From: Dolichospermum compactum NIES-806
Lineage (GTDB): Bacteria > Cyanobacteriota > Cyanobacteriia > Cyanobacteriales > Nostocaceae
DNA length: 64,000 nt
Reading direction: 5' to 3'
NCBI RefSeq assembly: GCF_002368115.1
Contig: NZ_AP018316.1
Coordinates: forward strand, 2,778,476 to 2,842,475
Positions 44,983 to 54,061 of this stretch are shown one piece after another. The translations under genes were made by a program, and so were the position numbers. The notes under the pieces were generated by a model, which was given only the letters and a program-made list of their open reading frames with translations, searched no databases and was not told where the DNA came from. Position 1 is the stretch's first letter. Each line of letters begins with the position of its first letter.

Positions 44983-45948
44983 TTATTTGCTCATTTCTAA
45001 CATTCTCTGCATGGGTCGCAGTGCGGCTATGCGGATTTCTTCTGGGAGGGTAATTTCTGGGGTGCGGTTTTTCATGGCTAGATAGAGTTTTTCTAGGGTG
45101 TTTAGCCGCATAAATGGACATTCGTTGCAGTTGCAATCACTTTGGGGGGGTGCGGGAATAAAGTGTTTGTCAGGTGCTAGCTTTTGCATCTGGTGAATGA
45201 TTCCTGGCTCTGTAGCCACGATAAATTCTTGACTAGGGCTGGTTTGACAATAATTGAGTAAGGCGGCTGTAGAGCCAATATAACTGGCATGGCGGAGGAC
45301 GCTGGTTTCACATTCGGGGTGAGCGATCGCTTCTGCATGAGGATGTGTAATTTTTAACTGGACTATTTTCTTTTCGGAAAAGGTTTCATGGACAATACAG
45401 CTACCTTGCCATAACAGCATTTCCCGTCCTGTTTGTTCCATTACATACCGTCCCAGGTTGCGATCTGGGGCGAAAATAATCGGTTGTTCCTGGGGTATTT
45501 GCTGGACAATTTTCACAGCGTTGGAACTGGTACAGATGATATCGCTCATGGCTTTGATTTGAGCCGAGCAGTTAATATAGGAAATTACCAAATGGTCTGG
45601 GTGTGCGTCTTTGAACTTGGCAAATTCTTGGGGAGGACAACTATCTGCTAAAGAACATCCTGCATTGATATCTGGTAATAAAACCAATTTATCAGGGTTG
45701 AGGATTTTGGCAGTTTCCGCCATGAAGTGAACACCGGCAAAGACAATGACATCGGCTTTGGTATTAGCTGCGGCTCTAGCTAATTGTAAGGAATCGCCAA
45801 TGAAATCGGCAATATCTTGAATGTCAGGATCTTGATAGTAGTGGGCTAATATCACTGCATTCAGTTCTGTTTTGAGATCCGCAATGGCGGCAAATAAATC
45901 TAAGGGTAAAATGCCTGATTTTGGTTGAGTAAGTGTAGTTGTAAACAC
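44983..45948 (-). CDS. nadA: Quinolinate synthase A
   Basis: About 321 residues. Condenses iminoaspartate with dihydroxyacetone phosphate to quinolinate in NAD synthesis, using a 4Fe-4S cluster. The sequence has LNAVILAHYYQDPDIQDIAD, GDSLQLARAA, PDINAGCSLADSCP and AHPECETSVLR, plus the CNCNECPFMRLNTLEKLY end; the conserved cysteines for the cluster are present. The frame extends to ATG 45996, but family members begin near FTTTLTQ, so I favour GTG 45948. Monocistronic. Confidence 0.92.
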   Translation of the reverse strand: MFTTTLTQPKSGILPLDLFAAIADLKTELNAVILAHYYQDPDIQDIADFIGDSLQLARAAANTKADVIVFAGVHFMAETAKILNPDKLVLLPDINAGCSLADSCPPQEFAKFKDAHPDHLVISYINCSAQIKAMSDIICTSSNAVKIVQQIPQEQPIIFAPDRNLGRYVMEQTGREMLLWQGSCIVHETFSEKKIVQLKITHPHAEAIAHPECETSVLRHASYIGSTAALLNYCQTSPSQEFIVATEPGIIHQMQKLAPDKHFIPAPPQSDCNCNECPFMRLNTLEKLYLAMKNRTPEITLPEEIRIAALRPMQRMLEMSK

Positions 45949-46028
45949 AATTAAAAACTGCTTTTTTGTACAATTAAGATTACCTTGTAAATTCAATTAT
46001 AGTAGTTTTTACCAAAAAGAGTGAGGGA

Positions 46029-46375
46029 TTGATTCTAGCAATTTATAAGGGAAATGCCGAAAACCCTTGAAGATGTAGCTTCCTAAGTCAGCTACATCTG
46101 TGCTTTAGACAAGGGATGAAGGCTAGAGGCAGGATTTATCCTGCATTGATTTTAATCCATATTCGTGATACAACTATATTGTCACTAAAGACGTAAAAAG
46201 CTACCGAGGGACTCTCGGAAAGTTACGCTTGTCAGATATGATTTCGCCCGCCAAGTCCAACGAAATCAGGGCAAGAACCCAAATATTTAAGGCAGTGCCT
46301 GAAACTGGGATAACTGAGGGATATAGACTGAAACTCTCTATAGAATCTCCGCGTCTTTAGACCGGAGAGTGTCAA
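46029..46375 (+). mobile_element. Orphan IS200/IS605-type end with possible omega-RNA scaffold, no tnpB
   Basis: The 3' end has the hairpin CTCCG(C)GTCT...AGACCGGAG followed by GAGTGTCAAG, resembling the right ends of IS605 elements, whose cleavage site is TCAA (46372-46375). Upstream is a possible pseudoknot: GATTTCG/CGAAATC with CCC and GGG, at about 46240-46270. GATGTAGCT/AGCTACATC and GCAGGAT/ATCCTGC hairpins lie near the left side, which may start at TTGAT (46029-46033). There is no TnpB or TnpA frame. The left boundary is uncertain. Confidence 0.5.
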
Positions 46376-46429
46376 GTCCAAATCCGGTGGAGTTTCATAT
46401 CCTGGAGATATACGGCTTTTTAAAGTGGC

Positions 46430-47359
46430 ATGACCAGTCAGAAAAATCAATCAAAACCTATCAAAATTGCTGTAATTGGCGATGTTCACGACCAATGGGA
46501 AGTAGAGGACGGCATAGCACTCCAGCATCTCAATGTTGACTTGGCGCTATTTGTCGGTGATTTCGGGAATGAGTCGGTGGAAGTGGTAAAAGCGATCGCT
46601 TCTCTGGATCTTCCCAAAGCGGCGGTAATGGGCAACCACGATGCCTGGTACTCGGCGACTGAATGGGGACGCAAAAAATGTCCTTATGACCGCACGAAGG
46701 AAGACTGGGTACAGGAACAGCTAGATTTATTAGGTTCTGCTCAAGTCGGTTATGGTAAGTTAGATTTCCCTCAGTGGAATTTAACTGTGGTGGGTGGTCG
46801 TCCTTTTACCTGGGGAGGACCCGAATGGCGATTTGCCCAAATGTGTCAAGAACGCTATGGTGTCTCTAGTTTGGAGGAATCCGCAGATAAAATTGTTAAG
46901 GTAGTAAAAAGTGTTACTTGTGATCATATTATTTTTCTCGGACACAATGGACCGAGCGGTTTAGGCGATCGCGCTGAGGACCCTTGTGGCAAAGATTGGC
47001 ATCCTATCGGTGGTGATTTTGGTGATCCTGATTTAGCGGAAGCAATTTCTCAAAGTCTCAACCTCAAGAAAACTGTTTCCCTAGTCGCTTTTGGTCATAT
47101 GCACCGCACACTTCGCCATACGAAGAAGCTGCAAAGAAAGGCTGTATTTAGAAGTCCAGAAGGGACTATTTACTTAAATGCTGCCACTGTCCCCCGGATT
47201 ATTCAGCAAGACGGGATGAAGTTACGGAATTTTTCTCTGGTTTCTTTGGAGGATGGTTTGGTAAGAAAAGCTTCTCTAGTTTGGGTGGATCAGGATTACC
47301 ACATCGCTACTGAAGAAGTTTTTTATAATTCTTCAGTTTCAGTAGTGCCAATTCTGTAA
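46430..47359 (+). CDS. Metallophosphoesterase (TIGR04168-like)
   Basis: 309 residues of the calcineurin-like phosphoesterase superfamily, with all five metal-site blocks: GDVHDQW, GDFGNE, GNHDAW, LGHNGPSGLG and FGHMHRTLR. The overall layout fits the cyanobacterial/plant TIGR04168 subfamily. The substrate is unknown. It follows directly after the IS605-like end, so its promoter may lie inside or have been altered by that element. It is followed by tRNA-Ser. Confidence 0.87.
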   Translation: MTSQKNQSKPIKIAVIGDVHDQWEVEDGIALQHLNVDLALFVGDFGNESVEVVKAIASLDLPKAAVMGNHDAWYSATEWGRKKCPYDRTKEDWVQEQLDLLGSAQVGYGKLDFPQWNLTVVGGRPFTWGGPEWRFAQMCQERYGVSSLEESADKIVKVVKSVTCDHIIFLGHNGPSGLGDRAEDPCGKDWHPIGGDFGDPDLAEAISQSLNLKKTVSLVAFGHMHRTLRHTKKLQRKAVFRSPEGTIYLNAATVPRIIQQDGMKLRNFSLVSLEDGLVRKASLVWVDQDYHIATEEVFYNSSVSVVPIL

Positions 47360-47417
47360 TTATATGTTATGATGTTATTCGTCAGTTTTTGTGTTACACA
47401 TTTCTGGCAAATAATCT

Positions 47418-47502
47418 GGAGAGGTGGCAGAGTGGTCGAATGCGTCCGACTTGAAATCGGATGAAGTGAAAGCTTCCGGGAGTTCGAATCTCCCCCTCTC
47501 CA
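47418..47502 (+). tRNA. tRNA-Ser (anticodon UGA)
   Basis: An 85-nt cloverleaf. The acceptor stem GGAGAGG pairs with CCTCTCC. The anticodon loop is CTTGAAA (anticodon TGA), there is a long class II variable arm (TGAAGTGAAAGCTTC), and the T arm is GGGAGTTCGAATCTCCC. The discriminator is A. CCA is not encoded. A T-run follows. Confidence 0.97.
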
Positions 47503-47622
47503 TTTTTTTATTTTTATCTCACGCAGAGCCGCAGAGTCACAGAGAAGAGCGCAGGTGTTTGATATAGAAATATTAAATCTGCTGTAAGGTAAGTTTCAGC
47601 TTTGCTATGATTCCAGATATAA

Positions 47623-47989
47623 CCCACATTCCGCACTTCAAAATGTCACATATTTATACTTCAAAAAATGTTACCAAATTAGGATAGTTTTATTAAGTAT
47701 TAATCCTGATTTGGCGTTGCTGAATTGAGGTATGAAATTCCCAAATTGAATCTTTAAAACTCAAACCTCAGTGCGTCTTTGCTACGGCAGTCGCTCATGG
47801 GGGAAACCCCCAAGACCGCGCTGCCTCGCCTTTGCGTGAGACTAAAATTCATACCCTTAATCAGCAACGCCCCTGATTTTTCCCGGTGGTAATGCGATAG
47901 CGAAGCGCTCCGTAGGAATCGCTATCTGACTATTATTAGCCCTATAATGGTAATCTTGGTGTATTACAAAATGAAGTGCGGAATGTGGG
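47623..47989. repeat. Outer inverted-repeat element containing a nested MITE
   Basis: CCCACATTCCGCACTTCA at 47623-47640 is perfectly inverted at 47972-47989. The 367-bp unit has no intact gene and contains the element at 47713-47871. Confidence 0.8.
47713..47871. mobile_element. 159-bp MITE with 8-bp target duplication
   Basis: The terminal inverted repeats GGCGTTGCTGAATT...AATCAGCAACGCC extend about 24 bp with mismatches. CCTGATTT directly flanks both ends (47705-47712 and 47872-47879), a perfect 8-bp target duplication. The core holds the CATGGGGGAAACCCCCAAGA motif also found inside mfd. Confidence 0.88.
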
Positions 47990-48167
47990 CTGGATATCTG
48001 TAAGGTTGATCATCAGGAATAGCACCACCAAACCGAATATGTATTCCTGGTAGCCATAAATAAAATCCAGGAATTAACAAATCCATGCTGTAAGCTATTT
48101 CCCTCACTGCTTCATTAGTGGAGTTATTATTTATCAACTTAAAATTGGTGTTTGTAATGTTTAACAT
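47964..48167 (-). CDS. Small hypothetical protein (67 aa)
   Basis: ATG at 48167 with GGGGA upstream. It has a polar, Asn-rich start, then DLLIPGFYLWLPGIHIRFGG and a Pro/Tyr/His-rich end. The last codons are read from the 18-bp inverted repeat of the adjoining element, so the natural C-terminus may have been replaced. I recognise no family. It may be a fragment. Confidence 0.4.
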   Translation of the reverse strand: MLNITNTNFKLINNNSTNEAVREIAYSMDLLIPGFYLWLPGIHIRFGGAIPDDQPYRYPAHIPHFIL

Positions 48168-48318
48168 AAGTTTTTCATCCCCAATTAGAAATTACTATAA
48201 GAGAAATTAGAAATTAGTTCCCATCCCTATTCTATTTTATAGGCAAAATACTAAATAATATGCCTGTGTTATTATTATCAATAAAGATTTTGGCTAAGTC
48301 TTACCTAATATTAATTAA

Positions 48319-48351
48319 CCCCCAGACTTAAATTATGAATTAGTCTGAGGG
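48319..48351 (-). terminator. Possible terminator after cphA
   Basis: CCCCCAGACT and AGTCTGAGGG form a stem with an AT-rich loop, 24 bases after the cphA stop. No clean T-run follows on the minus strand. Confidence 0.35.
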
Positions 48352-48374
48352 CAATTTACAAACAAGAGATGCTC

Positions 48375-51071
48375 CTAAATCAGTGTATTAACAACAGAAG
48401 AAGGTGCTATCCCATTTTGGGAATCATTGTTAACTGATTGCTGAGGCTGAATTTCTTCCTGTACACCCCGCATCTTAATTAACTTAATCGCCCGGTTGAC
48501 GCTTTCTGGCAAAACTACTACCAAACTACCATCGGTAGCCATATCTAAGGCTTTGTTAATAGCTGTGGTTTCATCCAAAATTGATTCAAAGCGGTAATTA
48601 GGCTTAACTTGGGTAATGCCTTCAACAATCAAATCTGAAGCTGAACCACGAGGTCTACCTCTAGTATCATCATCTTCTTTAACAATGATGTAGTCAAAGA
48701 TATCTGCTGATAATCTACCTAGCGTAACAAAGTCTTCGTCACGGCGATCGCCAGGACCACCAATTACACCAATGCGCTGTCCCGTTGTCCAATTACGGAC
48801 AAATGACCCCAAAGCCTCGTAACTAGCGGCATTGTGGGCATAATCTACCAAAGCATGGTATTTACCCAAATTAAACAAATTCATCCGGCCTGGGGTCTGA
48901 CTGACAGAAGCCCGAAAGCCTCTTAAACCAGCGCGAATTTGCTCAATGGTGACATCCTGAACAAAAGCTGCCAAACTAGCGGCTAAAGCATTAGCAATCA
49001 TAAATGGCGCTCTTGCACCCATTGTCAAGGGGATATTTTCTGCCCTTTCGATGCGGTGTGTCCAATCACCTTTGACAATGGACAGATAACCATGTTCATA
49101 GACTGCGGCTACTCCACCCTGTTGGATATGTTTCCGTACCAGATCCGAGTCTGGATTCATGGTAAAGTAAGCAATGTTCGCCTTAGTCTTTTCTGCCATA
49201 GCCGCAACCCGGTGATCATCCGCATTGAGTACCGCATAACCATCAGGGAAAACAGCTTCAGCAACTACGCTTTTGAGATGGGCTAATTGCTCAATGGTAT
49301 CTATATCGCCGATGCCTAAATGGTCAGCGGACACATTTAATACGACACCTACATTAGCATTTTCAAAACCCAATCCAGAGCGGAGAATACCACCGCGAGC
49401 CGATTCCAATACGGCTACTTCTACGGTCGGATCTTGAAGGATAACATGGGCACTTTGCGGTCCTGTATTATCTCCCGATTCTACTAAGAAATCACCGATA
49501 TAAGTACCATCTGTAGTGGTGTAGCCTACAACCTTACCAGTTTGCTTATAAATATGGGCTAACAGGCGAGTTGTGGTAGTTTTGCCATTCGTACCTGTAA
49601 CTGAAAGTATAGGAATGCGGCTAGATTGTTCATTGGGGAACAGCATATCCATAACTGCGCCGGCGACATTGCGGGGGATGCCAATACTGGGGGCAACGTG
49701 CATTCGGAAACCAGGGGCAGCATTGACTTCAACAATTACACCGTCTAATTCTCTCAAGGGACGGCTAATATCTGAGGTTACGATATCTATACCAGCCACA
49801 TCTAAGCCGATAATTCTGACTATCCGTTGTGCTAACCAGCGATTTTCGGGGTGAATTTCGTCTGTGCGATCTACAGCACTACCACCTGTACTTAAGTTGG
49901 CTGTAGCTCTTAAATAACAAATTGCTCCCTGGGGTGGTACACTGTTGATGGTGTACCCTTGTCTATCTAGGAGTTGGTAGCTTGTACGGTCTAGTTCAAT
50001 TTTTGTCAAGACGTTATCATGACCTTCACCACGTTTAGGGTCAAGGTTGGTTTCTTCAATTAGTTCTATAATTGTAGATTTGCCATTACCCACGACATGG
50101 GCAGGAGTTCTCTCTGCTACAGCAACTACCTTGCCATTGACTACTAATACTCGATGATCCCGTCCCACATAATATCGCTCAACAATGATTGAGCGAGATA
50201 CTTGTCGAGCCATTTCATAAGCTGCTTCTGCGTCTTCCCAGTTGCGGATATCAATGGTGATCCCTCGTCCATGATTGCCGTCTAAAGGTTTAATCACGAT
50301 GGGATAACCGCCAACATATTCAATGGCTTCTTCTAAATCATCAAAGAAATTGATGACTGTACCTCTGGGGACTGGTACACCGTTGGCATCGAGAATCCGT
50401 TTAGTAGCTTCTTTATCACCAGCTAGTTCTACACCAAGAATGCCTGTGTTATTGGTCATTGTGGCTTGAATCCGTTTTTGGTGGATACCATAGCCCAATT
50501 GAATTAAGAATCTAGCTGGTAAAGGCATCCAAGGAATACCTTTTTTCTCCGCTTCTTTGATAATGGCTTCTGTGGACGGGCCTAGTGAAGCATCACGCCA
50601 AAAGTCTTTGAGGTCTTGAACGTCTTGCTCTAGTTCGGCTTTGGGATAACGTCCCCGGTCAATAATACTTTGACATAGCCTGACTGCTGCCCGGGCTGCA
50701 TAGCGACCCGCTTCTTCATTTAGGTACTCAATCACTACCTGGTAAATGCCAGGTGTGACGGTTTCACGGGTGCGACCGAAACCTACGTGCATTCCCGCTA
50801 ATTCCTGGAGTTCTAAGGCTACGTGTTCCACTATATGACCCATCATGGTGCCTTCTCGCACCCGCATTAGAAAACCACCACGACAGCCTGGGGAGCAGTA
50901 GTGACCCTCTAGACTTGGCAGTGCCTCTACTAATCCTTCATAAAAGCCAGGTATTTCATTTGAGGGGGTTTCGGCAATGTTGTCTAAGTCTAGGCGCATA
51001 ACGATCAGTTTGTGCCGTCGAATGCTCCAGTAATTTGGGCCGCGTAAGGTCTGGATCTTGAGGATTCTCAT
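48375..51071 (-). CDS. cphA: Cyanophycin synthetase
   Basis: 898 residues. Makes cyanophycin (a poly-Asp backbone with Arg side chains), the cytoplasmic nitrogen reserve, by ATP-dependent ligation. An N-terminal domain with HYCSPGCRGGFLMRV and HIVEHVALELQ leads into an ATP-grasp domain (about 215-460, with GNHGRGI and the EVNAAPGFRMH end). The Mur-ligase-like half (about 480-870) has the P-loop TGTNGKTTTTRL and LESARGGILR. I chose ATG 51071 (MRILKIQTLRG), which matches the family start, over the TTG 30 bases upstream. It lies 173 bp downstream of cphB on the same strand. Confidence 0.96.
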   Translation of the reverse strand: MRILKIQTLRGPNYWSIRRHKLIVMRLDLDNIAETPSNEIPGFYEGLVEALPSLEGHYCSPGCRGGFLMRVREGTMMGHIVEHVALELQELAGMHVGFGRTRETVTPGIYQVVIEYLNEEAGRYAARAAVRLCQSIIDRGRYPKAELEQDVQDLKDFWRDASLGPSTEAIIKEAEKKGIPWMPLPARFLIQLGYGIHQKRIQATMTNNTGILGVELAGDKEATKRILDANGVPVPRGTVINFFDDLEEAIEYVGGYPIVIKPLDGNHGRGITIDIRNWEDAEAAYEMARQVSRSIIVERYYVGRDHRVLVVNGKVVAVAERTPAHVVGNGKSTIIELIEETNLDPKRGEGHDNVLTKIELDRTSYQLLDRQGYTINSVPPQGAICYLRATANLSTGGSAVDRTDEIHPENRWLAQRIVRIIGLDVAGIDIVTSDISRPLRELDGVIVEVNAAPGFRMHVAPSIGIPRNVAGAVMDMLFPNEQSSRIPILSVTGTNGKTTTTRLLAHIYKQTGKVVGYTTTDGTYIGDFLVESGDNTGPQSAHVILQDPTVEVAVLESARGGILRSGLGFENANVGVVLNVSADHLGIGDIDTIEQLAHLKSVVAEAVFPDGYAVLNADDHRVAAMAEKTKANIAYFTMNPDSDLVRKHIQQGGVAAVYEHGYLSIVKGDWTHRIERAENIPLTMGARAPFMIANALAASLAAFVQDVTIEQIRAGLRGFRASVSQTPGRMNLFNLGKYHALVDYAHNAASYEALGSFVRNWTTGQRIGVIGGPGDRRDEDFVTLGRLSADIFDYIIVKEDDDTRGRPRGSASDLIVEGITQVKPNYRFESILDETTAINKALDMATDGSLVVVLPESVNRAIKLIKMRGVQEEIQPQQSVNNDSQNGIAPSSVVNTLI

Positions 51072-51244
51072 GGGAATAGGTAGATGGAGATTCGTAACCA
51101 AAATTCTAGTTTTTTGCTGGAATTGACCGCTAAATTTGGCATTTGAAGCAGTTTTTCCTTCTTAGGTGGAATTGATCTAAACTCTAGAAGAAGAAATCAA
51201 GATGCGGTCAAATCAGTGTAACCTGAGATACTCTATATCTTTCG

Positions 51245-52108
51245 TCAGCTAGAGATGCGATGCACAGCAGGTAAAACAGTACGTTGGTAAAGATGGAAGC
51301 GATCTCCGTAACTGAGGATATGTAGTCTTAAATTATGTACGGTCAAGGGTTCGTTAGCACTAACGTTAGGTTCATTAGTGTGAGTAAGTTCGGTAGGATC
51401 GACGATGGTGACACTGCCTTTGCCCATGACTTGTAGCCAACCGTCCCGTTCAAACACGGCACAGGTGTCTTCATCTATCCCAATGCCTAATCTATCTGGG
51501 TGAGCGGCGATCGCGCTAACTAGTCGCCCCATCCGATTCCGGTTATGGAAATGTTGGTCAACGACAACCTCAGGAATGAATCCTAAGCCTGTTGCCATGT
51601 CCACTAGGGAACGATTTGGTGTTTCACCACTACCACCACCTGCGATCATGTGATGTCCCATCACGGCTGCTCCAGCACTAGTTCCTGCTAAAGTCAGTTG
51701 TCCGGCTCTTACCCGCTGGCGGATAATTTCCATTGCTGGTGTGTCGGACAGGACTCCACAAAGACGCAGTTGGTCTCCTCCTGTTAAGAAGACACCACTA
51801 CAGGCTTCAAGAGATGCTTTAATCTCAGGATTTTCGCATTGTTCCCGTTCCCGAATGTCTAATATCTCAACCTTTTCCGCACCCATTTCTTCAAAAATGC
51901 GAACGTACCTACCGGCAATAATGGCAGGCTCACGAGAGGCTGATGGAATTATTGTAATATACGCCTTGTTACCACCAGCACGAACAAAAAAAGTTCTTAG
52001 AATTTCACGTCCATGAACTTTATCTTCTGCGCCTCCGATAACTAGTACGGCGGTTTTAGTAGCTTGGGGTGTCCTCATTTCCAGCGATTTAACTTCTAAC
52101 TGCGGCAT
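51245..52108 (-). CDS. cphB: Cyanophycinase
   Basis: A 287-residue serine exopeptidase of the S51 type that releases beta-Asp-Arg dipeptides from cyanophycin. The nucleophile elbow GTSAGAAVMG, the start VLVIGGAEDKVHGREIL, VFLTGGDQLRL and DQHFHNRNRMGRL are all typical. Family proteins start near MPQLEVKS, so I use ATG 52108 and not the longer frame to 52258, whose extra 50 residues are basic and unlike the family. It is first gene of a probable cphB-cphA operon, so synthesis and breakdown are encoded together. Confidence 0.93.
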   Translation of the reverse strand: MPQLEVKSLEMRTPQATKTAVLVIGGAEDKVHGREILRTFFVRAGGNKAYITIIPSASREPAIIAGRYVRIFEEMGAEKVEILDIREREQCENPEIKASLEACSGVFLTGGDQLRLCGVLSDTPAMEIIRQRVRAGQLTLAGTSAGAAVMGHHMIAGGGSGETPNRSLVDMATGLGFIPEVVVDQHFHNRNRMGRLVSAIAAHPDRLGIGIDEDTCAVFERDGWLQVMGKGSVTIVDPTELTHTNEPNVSANEPLTVHNLRLHILSYGDRFHLYQRTVLPAVHRISS

Positions 52109-52753
52109 TGTGTTTCTGCTTGAGGGAGTCAACAACTTCAGGTTAATTGAACAAGGTTTGTTGCTTGTTAATTTTTGCCTTTGGCTTTGATGAGAGGACA
52201 CTGTTTGACGCACACGATGCCTCAATTTTCTCATGTCCGTCGTTCTCATGGCCAGCATCTTGTTTTTACCTATCTACTTTTTCCAGATGGCTTTCATAGT
52301 GCTAAATTAACTATAATTCCCTTCTGGACTTAGGATTTAGTCGGTCTTGACACTCTTACTTCTGAGGCTGGTTGGATGTATCCCGGAAGTTGTTAACTTT
52401 GGTGGGATTATTAATTTAAATTTAGTAGTGACAATATTTAAACATAAATTAAGTAATTAGAAAAACTTTTGATCTCACTAATAAATTAAGGATCTTGGTA
52501 TTTTTCGGCACTGTTGGTAGATTTTTAGTTTTTCTATGACTGACAAAAAAGGGAACAGGGAACAAGGGAGAAATTTCATGCTCTATTCTTCAATTTCTTC
52601 CTCCAAACTCCGAACTCCGAACTCCGAACTCCGAACTCCAAACTCCGAACTCCAAACTCCAAACTCCGAACTCCTGAATCCATGCTAGGTTATCAGTTAT
52701 GGTACTGGCTAAGTATCTACCCTTAAAATTAGTTCTATCGAATACGAATTACT
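52109..52753. other. Gene-free stretch between cphB and trmD, with heptamer repeats
   Basis: 645 bp containing the cphB and trmD promoters. A tandem array of AACTCCG/AACTCCA units lies at about 52607-52675, with a short GGGAACA tract near 52552. I see no NtcA-type GTA-N8-TAC site that I would trust. Confidence 0.6.
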
Positions 52754-53530
52754 GTGCGTTTTGATATAGTTACACTTTTTCCTGATTGTTTTACGTCAAT
52801 TCTCAATTCTGGTTTGTTGGCTAAGGCTTTAGCTAAACAGATTGCTCAGGTGCATTTAGTTAATCCTAGAGATTTTACTACGGATAAGCACCACAAGGTG
52901 GATGATCAACCCTATGGTGGTGGTGTCGGAATGTTGATGAAGCCAGAACCGATTTTTGCGGCTGTGGAGTCTTTGCCGATTCTACCCCGTCGAGATGTGA
53001 TTTTGATGAGTCCCCAAGGACAACCGATGAATCAGCCCTTGCTGCGCGAATTAGCCACGAATTACGACCAATTGGTTGTGATCTGTGGTCATTATGAAGG
53101 TGTAGATGATAGGGTGCTAAATTTGGTGACTCGTGAAATTTCTTTGGGGGATTTTATTTTGACGGGGGGAGAAATTCCTTCGATGGTTTTGATTAATGGT
53201 GTGGTGCGTCTACTTCCGGGAACTGTGGGTAAGGAGGAATCGCTGAAGACGGAAAGTTTTGAGGAATATTTATTGGATTTTCCGCAGTACACCCGTCCGG
53301 CAAATTTTCGTGGTTGGCAAGTCCCAGATGTGCTACTAAGTGGTAATCATGCAGCGATCGCTCGTTGGCGGTTTCAACAACAAATTGAGCGCACAGCTTC
53401 CCGTCGTCCAGATTTGCTCAAACTATGGGAAAAAGAGAGGGAACAGGGAGCAGGGGAGCAGGGAGTAAGGGAAGTTGGGGAAGTTGGGGAAGTAAAAGGG
53501 GAGAAATATTCTTGTGCAACTGACAACTGA
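52754..53530 (+). CDS. trmD: tRNA (guanine-N1)-methyltransferase TrmD
   Basis: A 258-residue SPOUT methyltransferase that makes m1G37 in tRNAs reading CNN codons, preventing +1 frameshifts. GTG start. The knot region has YGGGVGMLMKPEP, ICGHYEGVDDR and the GDFILTGGE segment, with the C-terminal GNHAAIARWR. After about residue 228 the protein runs into an EQGAGEQG/VGEVGEV tail encoded by intergenic-type tandem repeats, about 30 residues beyond the usual end. It overlaps the leader of ispF. Confidence 0.95.
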   Translation: MRFDIVTLFPDCFTSILNSGLLAKALAKQIAQVHLVNPRDFTTDKHHKVDDQPYGGGVGMLMKPEPIFAAVESLPILPRRDVILMSPQGQPMNQPLLRELATNYDQLVVICGHYEGVDDRVLNLVTREISLGDFILTGGEIPSMVLINGVVRLLPGTVGKEESLKTESFEEYLLDFPQYTRPANFRGWQVPDVLLSGNHAAIARWRFQQQIERTASRRPDLLKLWEKEREQGAGEQGVREVGEVGEVKGEKYSCATDN

Positions 53531-53546
53531 CAAAGGACAACTAACT

Positions 53547-54029
53547 ATGAACATCAGAATTGGTAATGGCTACGATATACACAGATTGGTGAGCGATCGC
53601 AATTTAATTTTAGGCGGTGTTCACATTCCTCATGAACTCGGCTTGTTAGGACACAGTGACGCTGATGTGCTTACTCATGCTATTATGGACGCGATGCTGG
53701 GAGCTTTATCTTTGGGGGATATTGGTCATTATTTTCCCCCAACAGATCCCCAATGGGCTGGGGCTGATAGTTTAGTATTATTACATCAAGTCCATCAACT
53801 AATTCGTGAACAAGGTTGGAAAATTGGCAATATTGATTCTGTCGTTGTCGCTGAACGTCCGAAATTAAAACCGCATATTTCTAAAATGCGAGATAAATTA
53901 ACAGCAGTTTTAGAAGTAGAACCAAATCAAATTGGTATCAAAGCTACAACTAATGAAAAACTTGGACCAACAGGCAGAGAAGAAGGTATTTGTGCTTATG
54001 CTGTAGTTTTGTTGGTAAGTGGTGATTAA
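53547..54029 (+). CDS. ispF: 2-C-methyl-D-erythritol 2,4-cyclodiphosphate synthase
   Basis: 160 residues. Fifth enzyme of the MEP isoprenoid pathway. Metal and substrate motifs: GNGYDIHRL (Asp and His), GLLGHSDADVLTHAIMDAMLG and GDIGHYFPP, with the C-terminal TTNEKLGPTGREEGI. ATG 53547 (MNIRIGNGYD) matches the family start and has AAAGGA upstream. It begins 16 bp after the trmD stop and is probably cotranscribed. Confidence 0.96.
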   Translation: MNIRIGNGYDIHRLVSDRNLILGGVHIPHELGLLGHSDADVLTHAIMDAMLGALSLGDIGHYFPPTDPQWAGADSLVLLHQVHQLIREQGWKIGNIDSVVVAERPKLKPHISKMRDKLTAVLEVEPNQIGIKATTNEKLGPTGREEGICAYAVVLLVSGD

Positions 54030-54061
54030 TCAATTTTTATTTACATCAAGGAGAAAAGAAG

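Noticed and set aside
46232..46450. 72-residue minus-strand frame over the IS605-like end
   Set aside because: It overlaps the structured RNA-like region, has no ribosome-binding site and reads as low-quality protein; it is probably the reverse of the hairpin-rich end.
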